Assembly (NCBI GenBank): GCA_940671915.1
Contig: CALNVZ010003435.1
Span: forward strand, 16,763,372-16,827,371
From: Paracentrotus lividus
Taxonomy: Eukaryota > Echinodermata > Echinoidea > Camarodonta > Echinidae
Direction: 5' to 3'
Length of the DNA stretch: 64,000 nt
The notes below the pieces were generated by a model. The model saw nothing but the letters and a program-made list of their open reading frames with translations. It searched no databases and was not told the DNA's origin. Numbering within the stretch: the stretch's first letter is position 1; the number at the start of each line of letters is the position of its first letter. The translations under genes were made by a program, and so were the position numbers. Of this stretch, positions 60,931 to 64,000 are shown one piece after another.

Positions 60931-61979
60931 TTGTACAGCTGCCGAGCTAGCAGCAGGGTGTTTTGCAAGCTCGGGGCACGAGGACACAGTTTAGGATTTT
61001 CCTGATATACTGATAACAAGCTATGAGGGTGGGGATGATGATGAAGAAGATGATGATGGCGATGGTGGCAAGCTTGAGTAGCTCTTTATGCGTCATGGAT
61101 GATGCACTTTGAGGCTGTCCTTTTCGCAGATGTGGCGATATGACATCTCAATGAAGGATAGGGACCACCGAACATGCTTTCTTGATCCTTGATACATTCT
61201 TGAAGGGGTGGAAAGATATGAGGAAGTGTAAATATTTAGAAAACAACAGCCGGTTAAATGCAACGCCGGGGTAATGGTTTATGTCTCACTTGTTCTTATG
61301 TTGACAATTCGATGATAAGACAAGTACAGCAATGTGACTAAGAAAGTGTGGTCTATAATGGCTGAAAGAGTAGCATTGTTTATATTGAAAACGTGTTCAT
61401 ATAAGGATCTGTGGTTAAGAACATTATTTGTGAAGATGATGATAATGAAAATATTGTTGTATTTTACTACCAAAAATGCAAATACAGGACAATAAAACAT
61501 GGAAGTCATTTTTTAACAAATGACAGTCGAGCAATTAAATTCCATTTCCATTTTGTATATAAGTAAAGTAGAGCGGGTTGAGATCTTGAATATGCTACCT
61601 CCTTTTCCATTGATAAAAGAATCCAGAGGTTATGTCTTGGACGCCACGATTAATCTGTCCTTCTATTAATAGCAAGTTGCACTCACGCAATTTAGAACAT
61701 ATTTAGATGTAAAAATAAGTATGCAGGGGAGTATTTGTATTGAATGTCGGTCATTGTAAGGGAGGTTCCAATTTGTGGCGATGGATCTTTGGTTTTGTAT
61801 AGTGATAGGGAAAAGTGGACATTTATATGGAGGAGTGCATGGGGGCGAAGAAGGACACTAAGTTGAAGCCACAACTGCAAGCACTTTCCAACTTTGTTGT
61901 TATTGAATAGATACTCAAACTGTTGACCCCAAGTTGTTTTTTGGATGTTTAGATGGAAGTTGAGAAAGGGGACAGAGGG

Positions 61980-62005
61980 GAGAGAGAGAGGAAAATAGAG
62001 AGAGA

Positions 62006-62055
<50 letters not shown>
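61980..62055 (+). repeat. (GA)n microsatellite
   Basis: A GA tract with a few interruptions (GGAAAATAG, GGGAG). Open frames on the opposite strand are poly(Ser-Leu) artefacts. Confidence 0.9.
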
Positions 62056-62609
62056 AGAGAAAATAAATAGAGAGAGAGGTGGAGAAGATTAATGAAGAAG
62101 GATGAATAGGTGGAAAAGAGAGAGTGTGAAAATGCGAGAGCGAAACAAGTAACACACACCAACACTCACACCCACACCTACCAATACTTACGTCAAATAT
62201 CTTACAGATGAATGTACGTGAATCTATATGATTTGGGCGTTCAATCTCCTTCTTTTAAAAAGAATCATGAGCCCCCATCTCTCTTCCCATACGTTCAAAC
62301 TTTATTTTTTAACTTACCGCCTGACCAGTCTAGGTATTCCCCTCCCACAGGCTTGCCCTGTCCCTCCCACTGAACATTCCAGACCCCCTCCCTGCTCCTA
62401 TGTTTCTATCTTGATATACCACTGCAGATACAGACATTTAAATAAAGGGTTAGTGGTCAGATGGAACGTATTGACGATAGGAAATGACCTAGAAGAATCG
62501 AAGGAAATAAATTCGTGAAATGACTGACCATTACTCCTGCTTACGTGACAGTATTGTATAATCACGGGGTCAATGTCCAGAAGTAACGACTAAATGGCAA
62601 GAAACTCGT

Positions 62610-62872
62610 CTCTAATGCGGCGGTCACAACTCGCCATACCTTCGACGTGCAACTCCCTATGATGGATTTCGTAGAAAATTCGTGCAGCGGAGGTACCTTG
62701 CAGGTACAATGCATGTACGACGTGCAGGAAATTTTTACAATACCCCTACTATAGAAACGCGGGAATCGCAGAAGTTGACCTAGGACCTGTGCGTGCATTG
62801 CACATGCAACGCAGGCTACGTTGATGGCACCTGCCCCGTAGCCTACGACGAGTTGTGACCGCCGCATTAGAG
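62610..62872. mobile_element. 263 bp MITE with perfect 24 bp TIRs
   Basis: CTCTAATGCGGCGGTCACAA-CTCG at 62610-62633 is exactly inverted at 62849-62872. Sub-terminal words (GACGTGCA, TGCATGTACGACGTGC) repeat inside. No target duplication is obvious (GT before, TA after). There is no ORF of interest. Confidence 0.85.
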
Positions 62873-64000
62873 TAACAAACAACTTTCTCGACCGGGTTGC
62901 CCTCAATACACTAATTCTGATACCATTTTATACACATCCAGGTCATGCCTTCATCTGCCCGAGAAAATAACTTCTTTTTTCCCTTTTTTTGATAACCATG
63001 CAAATTATTTATATTATGTGCGAACGTGGTTTTATTGTAGAGAAGTATGTTAGATGATTACAAATTTGCTAGTGTTGACATTGCCATTGTTGTCATAAAG
63101 TAGAAAACAAAATTTATTAATTTATAACGAAGTCTGATAATGTTGAGTCTTTTAATTGTATTTGTTCCTTCTAGAGCAATATACATGGACTTCTCTTCTA
63201 CTTCGACCCAGTTTCGGCAAATTTAAACATTCATTCGGTCGCGTTTTATTGTGGTTCACATTAGTAGTCTCACAGAACGTGAGATCTGAAACATGACTTA
63301 TTATTAATGCATGAGACTTGATAAGAAAACGACTGTGCGGTTGGATGTCGTAAAATAAAATGTACAGCATAACGCATTGATCCAGATCCACAGGAAATTT
63401 GTCATGTCATGTAATTAACTTTGATGGAAGTATGTATATCAATATTTTATTGGAATGTCAAGTATTTCCTATCCTCATCCATCAAATCTTTCATACCGGT
63501 TATTGTGGTTTAGTTTAAAAAATCATTTATTAATATATGAATATTGACGTGGTAGTTTACAGTACGTGTGTATGTTCGGTTTTATACAAAAACCGGTAAA
63601 AGGCATTCGTTATCAGGTACAATACAATAATGGCCAATGTAAAGTAAAAAAAAAATAATGATGAATGATTCTGATTAATAACTTCATTCGATGTTTCCAT
63701 GGCTACTAATGGTAATATTAAATCCACTATTATCCACGGCAGCTATGACTTCTGAATGTGAAAAGGAATAAATATATCGTGATTTACTACATTCCCCCCC
63801 CCCCCCCCTTCTTAACCAGCCAACGCTATGGTACAATATTTCCTGATCGTTCTAATTCTAGTAGGCCTATCACGATGGCCACCTTTACAAGTTTTAAAGA
63901 AAATATATTAATTATAACGGAGGCACTTTTCTGTCATTGTTTATCGGACGGATAACTAATTCGTTTTTTCAGAATGTTTCTCCTCTGACGAAGAGGGGGG
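62873..64000. other. intronic or intergenic DNA, no gene seen
   Basis: AT-rich. A C15 run is at 63794-63808. Small open frames only. Confidence 0.45.

Noticed and set aside
61692-62165. 157-codon minus-strand frame
   Set aside because: Its middle is a translated (CT)n tract and the ends show no known motif.

Overview
The window is animal nuclear DNA, AT-rich and almost wholly non-coding. It probably comes from a marine invertebrate deuterostome, with a sea urchin or another echinoderm as my best guess. Three things point that way: dense miniature inverted-repeat elements beginning CAGTGGCGGATCC, tRNA-headed SINEs with a (TTA)n tail, and long (GA)n microsatellites. The species call is inference from repeat style. 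There are no operons, rRNA genes, CRISPR arrays or long transposase or polymerase ORFs.

Layout. (1) About 466-16,130 holds two head-to-tail copies of a roughly 7.5-8.2 kb unit with no convincing gene. Each copy contains a GTC-rich block, a GGCGCGGATCC module, about 14 degenerate units built on GCGAGCGCGAAGCGCGAGC (a GAA-triloop hairpin), a 1.1 kb TIR element and a 64 bp tandem pair. The copies differ mostly by one-base indels, and copy 1 carries local jump-back repeats, so part of this may be unpolished or misassembled sequence. (2) 16.1-20.4 kb carries a TIR element, an inverted and tandem cluster of tRNA-derived units and a CAGTGGCGGATCC-type element. (3) 21.0-22.8 kb is the 5' end of the only recognisable gene. 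A candidate non-coding exon is followed by an exon (21856-22778) with a short uORF, an ATG at 22013, a signal peptide and the start of an ectodomain resembling GPR158/GPR179-type class C receptors. It ends at a clean GTAAGT donor. (4) 22.8-64 kb contains no exon I can defend and is most simply the long first intron of that receptor. It is full of MITE-like palindromes, SINEs, one 1.27 kb long-TIR element, a 0.88 kb GGGGTAATTATGGCCCC element, polypurine repeats and microsatellites.

Functionally there is one gene start, presumably a neuronal orphan or glycine-responsive GPCR by family knowledge, set in repeat-rich DNA. The rest concerns genome architecture, with several non-autonomous families present more than once in the window.
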